From contig OY756966.1 of NCBI GenBank assembly GCA_963580455.1, positions 14,573,001-14,637,000 of the forward strand: a DNA stretch of 64,000 nucleotides, read 5' to 3'. Below are positions 11,101-23,790 of this stretch, piece after piece. Both the position numbers and the translations under genes were made by a program. The number at the start of each line of letters is the position of its first letter. Positions within the stretch are counted from its first letter, which is position 1. The notes beneath the pieces were generated by a model that was given only the letters and a program-made list of their open reading frames with translations, had not been told where the DNA came from and made no database searches. Source of the DNA: Euonymus europaeus. Taxonomy: Eukaryota > Streptophyta > Magnoliopsida > Celastrales > Celastraceae.

Positions 11101-11185
11101 TGACAAATATACAAAACCGTTAAAAGCTCCTCCATAGAAAGAGTTGGGTAACTTCGGACTATCAAAATTTCTCGGGATAGACTTT
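8166..11185. repeat. Segmental duplication copy R (partner of P)
   Basis: This is the right copy of the block at 4170-7025 and carries the same diagnostic deletions at about 9290 and 10386. It has one additional monomer at about 9.75-9.9 kb with TCCAAAGAAAGAG and GTTCTTGTATGTTAAAT. Other copy-specific changes include GATGCGAAAAC (about 8361), CTCGTCCATAG (about 9529) and CTTCTGTGTC (about 9596). It diverges from P near 11185, where P continues as B5 with ATTATAC and R has GTTCTTGTATG. Confidence 0.8.
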
Positions 11186-12630
11186 TTATTGTTCTTGTAT
11201 GTTAAATTTTACGAGTATAAGCTTCCTACATTATTTCGATGCCAAAACACCAACTTTCTATGACAAATGGACAAAACCGTTAAAAGCTCCTCCATAGAGA
11301 GAGTTGAGCAACTTCGGACCATCAAAGTTGCTCGGTGTACAATTTCTATTGTTCTTATATGTCAAATTTTACGAGTATAAGCTTCCTACATTATTTCGAT
11401 GCCAAAACACCAACTTTCTATGACAAATGGACAAAACCGTTAAAAGGTCCTCCATAGAGAGAGTTGAGCAACTTCGGACCATCAAAGTTGCTCGGTGTAC
11501 AATTTCTATTGTTCTCATATGTCAAATTTTACGAGTATAAGCTTCCTACATTATTTCGATGCCAAAACACCAACTTTCTATGACAAATGGACAAAACCGT
11601 TAAAAGCTCCTCCATACAGAGAGTTGAGCAACTTCGGACCATCAAAGTTGCTCGGTGTACAATTTCTATTGTTCTCATATGTCAAATTTTACGAGTATAA
11701 GCTTCCTACATTATTTCGATGCCAAAACACCAACTTTCTATGACAAATGGACAAAACCGTTAAAAGCTCCTCCATAGAGAGAGTTGAGCAACTTCGGACT
11801 GTGAAAGTTGCTCGGGATAGACTTTTTATTGTTCTTCTAAGTCAAATTTTACGAGTATAAGCTTCCTAGATTATTTCGATGCCAAAACACCAACTTTCTA
11901 TGACAAATGGACAAAACCGTTAAAAGCTCCTCCATAGAGAGAGTTGAGCAACTTCGGACTCTCAAAGTTGCTCGGGATAGACTTTTTATTGCTCTTCTAT
12001 GTCAAATTTTACAAGTATAAGCTTCCTACATTATTTCGATGCCAAAACACCAACTTTCTAAGACAAATATACAAAACCGTTAAAAGCTCCTCCATAGAGA
12101 GAGTTGGGCAACTTCGGACTCTCAAAATTTCTCGGGATAGACTTTTTATTGTTTTTCTATGTCAAATTTTACAAGTATAAGCTTCCTAGATTATTTAGAT
12201 GCCAAAACACCAACTTTCTATGACAAATGGACAAAACCGTTAAAAGCTCCTCCATAGAGAGAGTTGAACAACTTCGGACTGTGAAAGTTGCTCGGGATAG
12301 ACTTTTTATTGTTCTTCTATGTCAAATTTTACGAGTATAAGCTTCCTACATTATTTCGATGCCAAAACACCAACTTTCTATGACAAATATACAAAACCGT
12401 TAAAAGCTCCTCCATAGAAAGAGTTGGGTAACTTCGGACTATCAAAATTTCTCGGGATAGACTTTTTATTATTCTTCTATGCCAAATTTTACGAGTATAA
12501 GCTTCCTAGATTATTTTGATGCCAAAACACCAACTTTCTATGACAAATAGACAAAACCGTTAAAAGCTCCACCATAGAGAGAGTTGAGCAATTTCGGACT
12601 ATCAAAATTGCTCGGATAGACTTTTTATTG
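11185..12630. repeat. Satellite stretch between R and M2
   Basis: The monomers are A with GTTCTTATATG (about 11350), A, A(CATACAG), B1 with CTTCTAAGTC (about 11840), a B monomer with GGACTCTCAAAG (about 11960), B4c, B1, B5 and B6. From about 11850 onward the order and variants recur at 16646 and beyond, at a spacing of 4796-4797 bp. A one-base loss in CTCGGATAGAC (about 12612) explains the change from 4796 to 4797. Confidence 0.8.
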
Positions 12631-15600
12631 TTCTTCTATGTTAAATTTTACGAGTATAAGCTTCCTACATTATTTCGATGCCAAAACACCAACTTTCTAT
12701 GACAAATGGACAAAACCGTTAAAAGCTCCTCCATTGAGAGAGTTCAGCAACTTCGGACCATCAAAGTTATTTGGTGTACAATTTCTATTGTTCTCATATG
12801 TCAAATTTTACGAGTATAAGCTTCCTACATTATTTCGATGCCAAAACACCAACTTTCTATGACAAATGGACAAAACCGTTAAAAGCTCCTCCATACAGAG
12901 AGTTGAGCAACTTCGGACCATCAAAGTTGCTCGGTGTACAATTTCTATTGTTCTCATATGTCAAATTTTACGAGTATAAGCTTCCTAGATTATTTCGATG
13001 CCAAAACACCAACTTTCTATGACAAATGGACAAAACCGTTAAAAGCTCCTCCATAGAGAGAGTTGAGCAACTTCGGACTATCAAAGTTGCTTGGGATAGA
13101 CTTTTAATTGTTCTTCTATGTCAAATTTTATGAGTATAAGCTTCCTACATTATTTCGATGCCAAAACACCAACTTTCTATGACAAACGAACAAAACCGTT
13201 AAAAGCTCCTCCATAGAGAGAGTTGAGCAACTTCGAACTATCAAAATTGCTCGGGATAGACTTTGTATTGTTCTTCTATGTCAAATTTTACGAGTATAAG
13301 CTTCCTACATTATTTTGATGCCAAAACACCAACTTTCTATGACGAATATACAAAACCGTTAAAAGCTCCTCCATAGAGAGAGTTGGGCAACTTCGGACTC
13401 TCAAAATTTCTCGGGATAGACTTTTTATTGTTTTTCTATGTCAAATTTTACAAGTATAAGCTTCCTAGATTATTTCGATGCCAAAACACCAACTTTCTAT
13501 GACAAATGGACAAAACCGTTAAAAGCTCCTCCATAGAGAGAGTTGAGCAACTTCGGAATCTCAAAGTTGCTCGGGATAGACTTTTTATTGCTCTTCTATG
13601 TCAAATTTTACGAGTATAAGCTTCCTACATTATTTCGATGCCAAAACACCAACTTTCTAAGACAAATATACAAAACCGTTAAAAGCTCCTCCATAGAGAG
13701 AGTTGGGCAACTTCGGACTATCAAAATTTCTCGGGATAGACTTTTTATTGTTCTTCTATGTCAAATTTTACGAGTTAAGCTTCGTAGATTATTTCGATGC
13801 CAAAACATCAACTTTCTATGACAAATGGACAAAACCGTTAAAAGCTCCTCCATAGAGAGAGTTGAGCAACTTCGGACTGTGAAAGTTGCTCGGGATAGAC
13901 TTTTTATTGTTCTTCTATGTCAAATTTTACGAGTATAAGCTTCCTAGATTATTTCGATGCCAAAACACCAACTTTCTATGACAAATGGACAAAACCGTTA
14001 AAAGCTCCTCCATAGAGAGAGTTGAGCAACTTCGGACCATCAAAGTTGCTCGGTGTACAATTTCTATTGTTCTCATATGTCAAATTTTACGAGTATAAGC
14101 TTCCTACATTATTTCGATGCCAAAACACCAACTTTCTAAGACAAATATACAAAACCGTTAAAAGCTCCTCCATAGAGAGAGTTGGGCAACTTCGGACTAT
14201 CAAAATTTCTCGGGATAGACTTTTTATTGTTCTTCTATGTCAAATTTTACGAGTTAAGCTTCGTAGATTATTTCGATGCCAAAACATCAACTTTCTATGA
14301 CAAATGGACAAAACCGTTAAAAGCTCCTCCATAGAGAGAGTTGAGCAACTTCGGACTGTGAAAGTTGCTCGGGATAGACTTTTTATTGTTCTTCTATGTC
14401 AAATTTTACGAGTATAAGCTTCCTAGATTATTTCGATGCCAAAACACCAACTTTCTATGACAAATGGACAAAACCGTTAAAAGCTCCTCCATAGAGAGAG
14501 TTGAGCAACTTCGGACCATCAAAGTTGCTCGGTGTACAATTTCTATTGTTCTCATATGTCAAATTTTACGAGTATAAGCTTCCTACATTATTTCGATGCG
14601 AAAACACCAACTTTCTAAGACAAATATACAAAACCGTTAAAAGCTCCTCCATAGAGAGAGTTGGGCAACTTCGGACTATCAAAATTTCTCGGGATAGACT
14701 TTTTATTGTTCTTCTATGTCAAATTTTACGAGTTAAGCTTCGTAGATTATTTCGATGCCAAAACACCAACTTTCTATGACAAATGGACAAAACCGTTAAA
14801 AGCTCCTCCATAGAGAGAGTTGAGCAACTTCCGACCATCAAAGTTGCTCGGTGTACAATTTCTATTGTTCTCATATGTCAAATTTTACGAGTATAAGCTT
14901 CCTACAATATTTCGATGCCAAAAGACCAACTTTCTATGACAAATGGACAAAACCGTTAAAAGCTCCTCCATAGAGAGAGTTGAGCAACTTCGGACCATCA
15001 AAGTTGCTCGGTGTACAATTTCTATTGTTCTCATATGTCAAATTTTACGAGTATAAGCTTCCTACATTATTTCGATGCCAAAACACCAACTTTCTATGAC
15101 AAATGGACAAAACCGTTAAAAGCTCCTCTATAGAGAGAGTTGAGCAACTTCGGACTGTGAAAGTTGCTCGGGATAGACTTTTTATTGCTCTTCTATGTCA
15201 AATTTTACGAGTATAATCTTCCTACATTATTTCGATGCCAAAACACCAACTTTCTAAGACAAATATACAAAACCGTTAAAAGCTCCTCCATAGAGAGAGT
15301 TGGGCAACTTCGGACTATCAAAATCTCTCGGGATAGACTTTTTATTGTTCTTCTATGTCAAATTTTACGAGTATAAGCTTCCTAGATTATTTCGATGCCA
15401 AAACACCAACTTTCTATGACAAATGGACAAAACCGTTAAAAGCTCCTCCATAGAGAGAGTTGAGCAACTTCGGACTGTGAAAGTTGCTCGGGATAGACTT
15501 TTTATTGTTCTTCTATGTCAAATTTTACGAGTATAAGCTTCCTACATTATTTCGATGCCAAAACACCAACTTTCTATGACAAATATACAAAACCGTTAAA

Positions 15601-16215
15601 AGCTCCTCCATAGAAAGAGTTGGGTAACTTCGGACTATCAAAATTTCTCAGGATAGACTTTTTATTATTCTTCTATGTCAAATTTTACGAGTATAAGCTT
15701 CCTAGATTATTTTGATGCCAAAACACCAACTTGCTATGACAAATAGACAAAACCGTTAAAAGCTCCACCATAGAGAGAGTTGAGCAACTTCGGACTATCA
15801 AAATTGCTCGGGATAGACTTTTTATTGTTCTTGTATGTTAAATTTTACGAGTATAAGCTTCCTACATTATTTCGATGCCAAAACACGAACTTTCTATGAC
15901 AAATGGACAAAACCGTTAAAAGCTCCTCCATAGAGAGAGTTGAGCAACTTCGGACTATCAAAGTTGCTCGGGATAGACTTTTAATTGTTCTTCTATGTCA
16001 AATTATACGAGTATAAGCTTCCTACATTATTTCGATGCCAAAACACCAACTTTCTATGCCAAATGGACAAAACCGTTAAAAGCTCCTCAATAGAGAGAGT
16101 TGAGCAACTTCGGACCATCAAAGTTGCTCGGTGTACAATTTCTATTGTTCTCATATGTCAAATTTTACGAGTATAAGCTTCCTACATTATTTCGATGCCA
16201 AAACACCAACTTTCT
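12631..16215. repeat. Segmental duplication copy M2
   Basis: This is the partner of M1 at 1-3424. It contains the alpha-order segment, the 479-bp trimer array at about 13618-14825 with the same 159-bp monomers (landmarks 13777, 14256, 14735), and the AAAGACC and GTATAATCTTCC variants. Compared with M1 it retains one more monomer, the B4 to B1 step near 15300-15460 with AAATCTCTCGGG. It then matches M1 to about 16215. Confidence 0.85.
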
Positions 16216-16560
16216 ATGACAAATGGACAAAACCGTTAAAAGCTCCTCAATAGAGAGAGTTGAGCAACTTCGGACCATCAAAGTTGCTCGGTGTACAATT
16301 TCTATTGTTCTCATATGTCAAATTTTACGAGTATAAGCTTCCTACATTATTTCGATGCCAAAACACCAACTTTCTATGACAAATGGACAAAACCGTTAAA
16401 AGCTCCTCAATAGAGAGAGTTGAGCAACTTCGGACCATCAAAGTTGCTCGGTGTACAATTTCTATTGTTCTCATATGTCAAATTTTACGAGTATAAGCTT
16501 CCTACATTATTTCGATGCCAAAACACCAACTTTCTATGACAAATGGACAAAACCGTTAAA
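16081..16560. repeat. Three consecutive A(CTCAATAG) monomers
   Basis: Three class A monomers with CTCCTCAATAGAG follow one another, with the marker at about 16086, 16246 and 16406. The equivalent place has one such monomer in M1 (about 3297) and two in M3 (about 19923, 20083). This copy-number difference indicates local unequal exchange of single monomers. The first unit has CTATGCCAAATGG where the others have CTATGACAAATGG. Confidence 0.8.
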
Positions 16561-16645
16561 AGCTCCTCCATAGAGAGAGTTGAGCAATTTCGGACTATCA
16601 AAATTGCTCGGGATAGACTTTTTATTGTTCTTCTATGTTAAATTT

Positions 16646-18625
16646 TACGAGTATAAGCTTCCTAGATTATTTCGATGCCAAAACACCAACTTTCTATGAC
16701 AAATGGACAAAACCGTTAAAAGCTCCTCCATAGAGAGAGTTGAGCAACTTCGGACTCTCAAAGTTGCTCGGGATAGACTTTTTATTGCTCTTCTATGTCA
16801 AATTTTACGAGTATAAGCTTCCTACATTATTTCGATGCCAAAACACCAACTTTCTAAGACAAATATACAAAACCGTTAAAAGCTCCTCCATAGAGAGAGT
16901 TGGGCAACTTCGGACTCTCAAAATTTCTCGGGATAGACTTTTTATTGTTTTTCTATGTCAAATTTTACAAGTATAAGCTTCCTAGATTATTTAGATGCCA
17001 AAACACCAACTTTCTATGACAAATGGACAAAACCGTTAAAAGCTCCTCCATAGAGAGAGTTGAGCAACTTCGGACTGTGAAAGTTGCTCGGGATAGACTT
17101 TTTATTGTTCTTCTATGTCAAATTTTACGAGTATAAGCTTCCTACATTATTTCGATGCCAAAACACCAACTTTCTATGACAAATATACAAAACCGTTAAA
17201 AGCTCCTCCATAGAAAGAGTTGGGTAACTTCGGACTATCAAAATTTCTCGGGATAGACTTTTTATTATTCTTCTATGCCAAATTTTACGAGTATAAGCTT
17301 CCTAGATTATTTTGATGCCAAAACACCAACTTTCTATGACAAATAGAAAAAACCGTTAAAAGCTCCACCATAGAGAGAGTTGAGCAATTTCGGACTATCA
17401 AAATTGCTCGGGATAGACTTTTTATTGTTCTTCTATGTTAAATTTTACGAGTATAAGCTTCCTACATTATTTCGATGCCAAAACACCAACTTTCTATGAC
17501 AAATGGACAAAACCGTTAAAAGCTCCTCCATTGAGAGAGTTCAGCAACTTCGGACCATCAAAGTTGTTTGGTGTACAATTTCTATTGTTCTCATATGTCA
17601 AATTTTACGAGTATAAGCTTCCTACATTATTTCGATGCCAAAACACCAACTTTCTATGACAAATGGACAAAACCGTTAAAAGCTCCTCCATACAGAGAGT
17701 TGAGCAACTTCGGACCATCAAAGTTGCTCGGTGTACAATTTCTATTGTTCTCATATGTCAAATTTTACGAGTAGAAGCTTCCTACATTATTTCGATGCCA
17801 AAACACCAACTTTCTATGACAAATGGACAGAACCGTTAAAAGCTTCTCCATAGAGAGAGTTGAGCAACTTCGGACTATCAAAGTTGCTTGGGATAGACTT
17901 TTAATTGTTCTTCTATGTCAAATTTTATGAGTATAAGCTTCCTACATTATTTCGATGCCAAAACACCAACTTTCTATGACAAACGAACAAAACCGTTAAA
18001 AGCTCCTCCATAGAGAGAGTTGAGCAACTTCGAACTATCAAAATTGCTCGGGATAGACTTTGTATTGTTCTTCTTTGTCAAATTTGACGAGTATAAGCTT
18101 CCTACATTATTTCGATGCCAAAACACCAACTTTCTATGACGAATATACAAAACCGTTAAAAGCTCCTCCATAGAGAGAGTTGGGCAACTTCGGACTCTCA
18201 AAATTTTTCGGGATAGACTTTTTATTGTTTTTCTATGTCAAATTTTACAAGTATAAGCTTCCTAGATTATTTCGATGCCAAAACACCAACTTTCTATGAC
18301 AAATGGACAAAACCGTTAAAAGCTCCTCCATAGAGAGAGTTGAGCAACTTCGGACTCTAAAGTTGCTCGGGATAGACTTTTTATTGCTCTTCTATGTCAA
18401 ATTTTATGAGTATAAGCTTCCTACATTATTTCGATGCCAAAACACCAACTTTCTAAGACAAATATACAAAACCGTTAAAAGCTCCTCCATAGAGAGAGTT
18501 GGGCAACTTCGGACTATCAAAATTTCTCGGGATAGACTTTTTATTGTTCTTCTATGTCAAATTTTACGAGTTAAGCTTCGTAGATTATTTCGATGCCAAA
18601 ACACCAACTTTCTATGACAAATGGA
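16646..18625. repeat. Segmental duplication copy M3, left part
   Basis: This matches 11850-13780 at a spacing of 4797 bp (30 monomers less a few bases). Shared features include CTTTGTATTG (18058 and 13261) and GACGAATATA (18138 and 13341). At landmark 18573 it carries GAGTTAAGCTTCG and then continues like 14735 onward. It therefore lacks the 958 bp (two 479-bp units) that M2 has there. Private changes here include GTAGAAGCTTCC (about 17772) and CTTCTTTGTC with TTTGACGAG (about 18072-18090). Confidence 0.8.
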
Positions 18626-21600
18626 CAAAACCGTTAAAAGCTCCTCCATAGAGAGAGTTGAGCAACTTCCGACCATCAAAGTTGCTCGGTGTACAATTTC
18701 TATTGTTCTCATATGTCAAATTTGACGAGTATAAGCTTCCTACAATATTTCGATGCCAAAAGACCAACTTTCTATGACAAATGGACAAAACCGTTAAAAG
18801 CTCCTCCATAGAGAGTGTTGAGCAACTTCGGACCATCAAAGTTGCTCGGTGTACAATTTCTATTGTTCTCATATGTCAAATTTTACGAGTATAAGCTTCC
18901 TACATTATTGCGATGCCAAAACACCAACTTTCTATGACAAATGGACAAAACCGTTAAAAGCTCCTCTATAGAGAGAGTTGAGCAACTTCGGACTGTGAAA
19001 GTTGCTCGGGATAGAGTTTTTATTGCTCTTCTATGTCAAATTTTACGAGTATAATCTTCCTACATTATTTCGATGCCAAAACACCAACTTTCTAAGACAA
19101 ATATACAAAACCGTTAAAAGCTCCTCCATAGAGAGAGTTGGGCAACTTCGGACTATCAAAATCTCTCGGGATAGACTTTTTATTGTTCTTCTATGTCAAA
19201 TTTTACGAGTATAAGCTTCCTAGATTATTTCGATGCCAAAACACCAACTTTCTATGACAAATGGACAAAACCGTTAAAAGCTCCTCCATAGAGAGAGTTG
19301 AGCAACTTCGGACTGTGAAAGTTGCTCGGGATAGACTTTTTATTGTTCTTCTATGTCAAATTTTACGAGTATAAGCTTCCTACATTATTTCGATGCCAAA
19401 ACACCAACTTTCTATGACAAATATACAAAACCGTTAAAAGCTCCTCTATAGAAAGAGTTGGGTAACTTCGGACTATCAAAATTTCTCAGGATAGACTTTT
19501 TATTATTCTTCTATGTCAAATTTTACGAGTATAAGCTTCCTAGATTATTTTGATGCCAAAACACCAACTTGCTATGACAAATAGACAAAACTGTTAAAAG
19601 CTCCACCATAGAGAGAGTTGAGCAACTTCGGACTATCAAAATTGCTCGGGATAGACTTTTTATTGTTCTTGTATGTTAAATTTTACGAGTATAAGCTTCC
19701 TACATTATTTCGATGCCAAAACACCAACTTTCTATGACAAATGGACAAAACCGTTAAAAGCTCCTCCATAGAGAGAGTTGAGCAATTTCGGACTATCAAA
19801 GTTGCTCGGGATAGACTTTTAATTGTTCTTCTATGTCAAATTATACGAGTATAAGCTTTCTACATTATTTCGATGCCAAAACACCAACTTTCTATGACAA
19901 ATGGACAAAACCGTTAAAAGCTCCTCAATAGAGAGAGTTGAGCAACTTCGGACCATCAAAGTTGCTCGGTGTACAATTTCTATTGTTCTCATATGTCAAA
20001 TTTTACGAGTATAAGCTTCCTACATTATTTCGATGCCAAAACACCAACTTTCTATGACAAATGGACAAAACCGTTAAAAGCTCCTCAATAGAGAGAGTTG
20101 AGCAACTTCGGACCATCAAAGTTGCTCGGTGTACAATTTCTATTGTTCTCATATGTCAAATTTTACGAGTATAAGCTTCCTACATTATTTCGATGCCAAA
20201 ACACCAACTTTCTATGACAAATGGACAAAACCGTTAAAAGCTCCTCCATAGAGAGAGTTGAGCAACTTCGGACTATCAAAGTTGCTCGGGATAGACTTTT
20301 AATTGTTCTTCTATGTCAAATTATACGAGTATAAGCTTCCTACATTATTTCGATGCCAAAACACCAACTTTCTATGACAAATGGACAAAACCGTTAAAAG
20401 CTCCTCCATAGAGGGAGTTGAGCAACTTTAGACCATCAAAGTTGCTCGGTGTACAATTTCTATTGTTCTCATATGTCAAATTTTACGAGTATAAGCTTCA
20501 GAGATTATTTCAATGCCAAAACACCAACTTTCTTTGACAAATTGACAAAAGCGTTAAAAGCTCCTCTATAGAGAGAGTTGAGCAACTTCGGACCGTGAAA
20601 GTTGCTCGGGATAGACTTTTTATTGTTCTTCTATGTCAAATTTTACGAGTATAAGCTTCCTACATTATTTCGATGCCAAAACACAAACTTTCTATGACAA
20701 ATGGACAAAACCGTTAAAAGCTCCTCCATAGAGAGAGTTGAGCAACTTCGGACCATCAAAGTTGCTCGGTGTACAATTTCTATTGTTCTCATATGTCAAA
20801 TTTTACGAGTATAAGCTTCCTACAATATTTCGATGCCAAAAGACCAACTTTCTATGACAAATGGACAAAACCGTTAAAAGCTCCTCCATAGAGAGAGTTG
20901 AGCAACTTCGGACCATCAAAGTTGCTCGGTGTACAATTTCTATTGTTCTCATATGTCAAATTTTACGAGTATAAGCTTCCTACATTATTTCGATGCCAAA
21001 ACACCAACTTTTTATGACAAATGGACAAAACCGTTAAAAGCTCCTCTATAGAGAGAGTTGAGCAACTTCGGACTGTGAAAGTTGCTCGGGATAGACTTTT
21101 TATTGCTCTTCTATGTCAAATTTTACGAGTATAATCTTCCTACATTATTTCGATGCCAAAACACCAACTTTCTAAGACAAATATACAAAACCGTTAAAAG
21201 CTCCTCCATAGAGAGAGTTGGGCAACTTCGGACTATCAAAATCTCTCGGGATAGACTTTTTATTGTTCTTCTATGTCAAATTTTACGAGTATAAGCTTCC
21301 TAGATTATTTCGATGCCAAAACACCAACTTTCTATGACAAATGGACAAAACCGTTAAAAGCTCCTCCATAGAGAGAGTTGAGCAACTTCGGACTGTGAAA
21401 GTTGCTCGGGATAGACTTTTTATTGTTCTTCTATGTCAAATTTTACGAGTATAAGCTTCCTACATTATTTCGATGCCAAAACACCAACTTTCTATGACAA
21501 ATATACATAACCGTTAAAAGCTCCTCCATAGAAAGAGTTGGGTAACTTCAGACTATCAAAATTTCTCAGGATAGACTTTTTATTATTCTTCTATGTCAAA

Positions 21601-22895
21601 TTTTACGAGTATAAGCTTCCGAGATTATTTTGATGCCAAAACACCAACTTGCTATGACAAATAGACAAAACCGTTAAAAGCTCCACCATAGAGAGAGTTG
21701 AGCAACTTCGGACTATCAAAATTGCTCGGGATAGACTTTTTATTGTTCTTGTATGTTAAATTTTACGAGTATAAGCTTCCTATATTATTTCGATGCCAAA
21801 ACACCAACTTTCTATGACAAATGGACAAAACCGTTAAAAGCTCCTCCATAGAGAGAGTTGAGCAACTTCGGACTATCAAAGTTGCTCGGGATAGACTTTT
21901 AATTGTTCTTCTATGTCAAATTATACGAGTATAAGCTTCCTACATTATTTCGATGCCAAAACACCAACTTTCTATGACAAATGGACAAAACCGTTAAAAG
22001 CTCCTCAATAGAGAGAGTTGAGCAACTTCGGACCATCAAAGTTGCTCGGTGTACAATTTCTATTGTTCTCATATGTCAAATTTTACGAGTATAAGCTTCC
22101 TACATTATTTCGATGCCAAAACACCAACTTTCTATGACAAATGGACAAAACCGTTAAAAGCTCCTCAATAGAGAGAGTTGAGCAACTTCGGACCATCAAA
22201 GTTGCTCGGTATACAATTTCTATTGTTCTCATATGTCAAATTTTACGAGTATAAGCTTCCTACATTATTTCGATGCCAAAACACCAACTTTCTATGACAA
22301 ATGGACAAAACCGTTAAAAGCTCCTCCATAGAGAGAGTTGAGCAACTTCGGACTATCAAAGTTGCTCGGGATAGACTTTTAATTGTTCTTCTATGTCAAA
22401 TTATACGAGTATAAGCTTCCTACATTATTTCGATGTCAAAACACCAACTTTCTATGACAAATGGACAAAACCGTTAAAAGCTCCACCATAGAGGGAGTTG
22501 AGCAACTTTAGACCATCAAAGTTGCTCGGTGTACAATTTCTATTGTTCTCATATGTCAAATTTTACGAGTATAAGCTTCAGAGATTATTTCAATGCCAAA
22601 ACACCAACTTTCTTTGACAAATTGACAAAACCGTTAAAAGCTCCTCTATAGAGAGAGTTGAGCAACTTCGGACTGTGAAAGTTGCTCGGGATAGACTTTT
22701 TATTGTTCTTCTATGTCAAATTTTACGAGTATAAGCTTCCTACATTATTTCGATGCCAAAACACCAACTTTCTATGACAAATGGACAAAACCGTTAAAAG
22801 CTCCTCCATAGAGAGAGTTGAGCAACTTCGGACCATCAAAGTTGCTCGGTGTACAATTTCTATTGTTCTCATATGTCAAATTTTACGAGTATAAG
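18625..22895. repeat. 13-monomer (2080-bp) higher-order repeat, two tandem copies
   Basis: Unit one runs from about 18625 to 20705 and unit two from about 20705 to 22895, in register at exactly 2080 bp. Shared private variants are CCTACAATATTTCGATG with AAAGACC (18741, 20821), GTATAATCTTCC, AAATCTCTCGGG, CCAACTTGCTATG and CTTTGACAAATTGAC (20534, 22614). The order includes B1-B4-B1-B5-B6-B2-A(CTCAATAG) twice, then B2-A2-B1-A. The first unit also matches M2 (spacing 3838), so this HOR was built from that segment. Confidence 0.85.
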
Positions 22896-23790
22896 CTTCC
22901 TACATTATTTCGATGCCAAAACACCAACTTTCTATGACAAATGGAGAAAACCGTTAAAAGCTCCTCCATACAGAGAGTTGAGCAACTTCGGACCATCAAA
23001 GTTGCTCGGTGTACAATTTCTATTGTTCTCATATGTCAAATTTTACGAGTATACGCTTCCTACATTATTTCGATGCCAAAACACCAACATTCTATGACAA
23101 ATGGACAAAACCATTAAAAGCTCCTCCATAGAGAGAGTTGAGCAACTTCGGACTCTCAAAGTTACTCGGGATAGACTTTTAATTGTTCTTCTATGTCAAA
23201 TTATACGAGTATAAGTTTCCTACATTATTTCGATGCCAAAACACCAACTTTCTATGACAAATGGACAAAACCGTTAAAAGCTCCTCCATAGAGGGAGTTG
23301 AGCAACTTTGGACCATCAAAGTTGCTCGGTGTACAATTTCTATTGTTCTCATATGTCAAATTTTACGAGTATAAGCTTCAGAGATTATTTCAATGCCAAA
23401 ACACCAACTTTCTATGACAAATGGACAAAACCGTTAAAAGCTCCTCTATAGAGAGAGTTGAGCAACTTCGGACTGTGAAAGTTGCTCGGGATAGACTTTT
23501 TATTGTTCTTCTATGTCAAATTTTACGAGTATAAGCTTCCTACATTATTTCGATGCCAAAACACCAACTTTCTAAGACAAATATACAAAACCGTTAAAAG
23601 CTTTTCCATAGAGAGAGTTGGGCAACTTCGGACTATCAAAATTTCTCGGGATAGACTTTTTATTGTTCTTCTATGTCAAATTTTACGAGTATAAGCTTCC
23701 TAGATTATTTCGATGCCAAAACAACAACTTTCTATGACAAATGGACAAAACCGTTAAAAGCTCCTCCATAGAGAGAGTTGAGCAACTTCG
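22895..23790. repeat. Related copy of the P/R core
   Basis: This resembles 8830-9720 at a spacing of about 14.07 kb and 4830-5720 at about 18.07 kb. It has A(CATACAG) with GTATACGCTTCC, then B2 with GTTACTCGGG and GTATAAGTTTCC, A2, B1 and B4. Unlike P and R, the A2 monomer here is full length (AAATTTTACGAG), so the one-base deletion in P and R arose later or was repaired. The A monomer has ATGGAGAAAACC (about 22942). Confidence 0.75.

Noticed and set aside
17974..18201. Minus-strand open frames (also at 18612-18872, 27092-27319, 30772-30984 and 36211-36438)
   Set aside because: These are the reverse complement of the same satellite in monomers where one stop is mutated; their peptides repeat the monomer and show no coding constraint.
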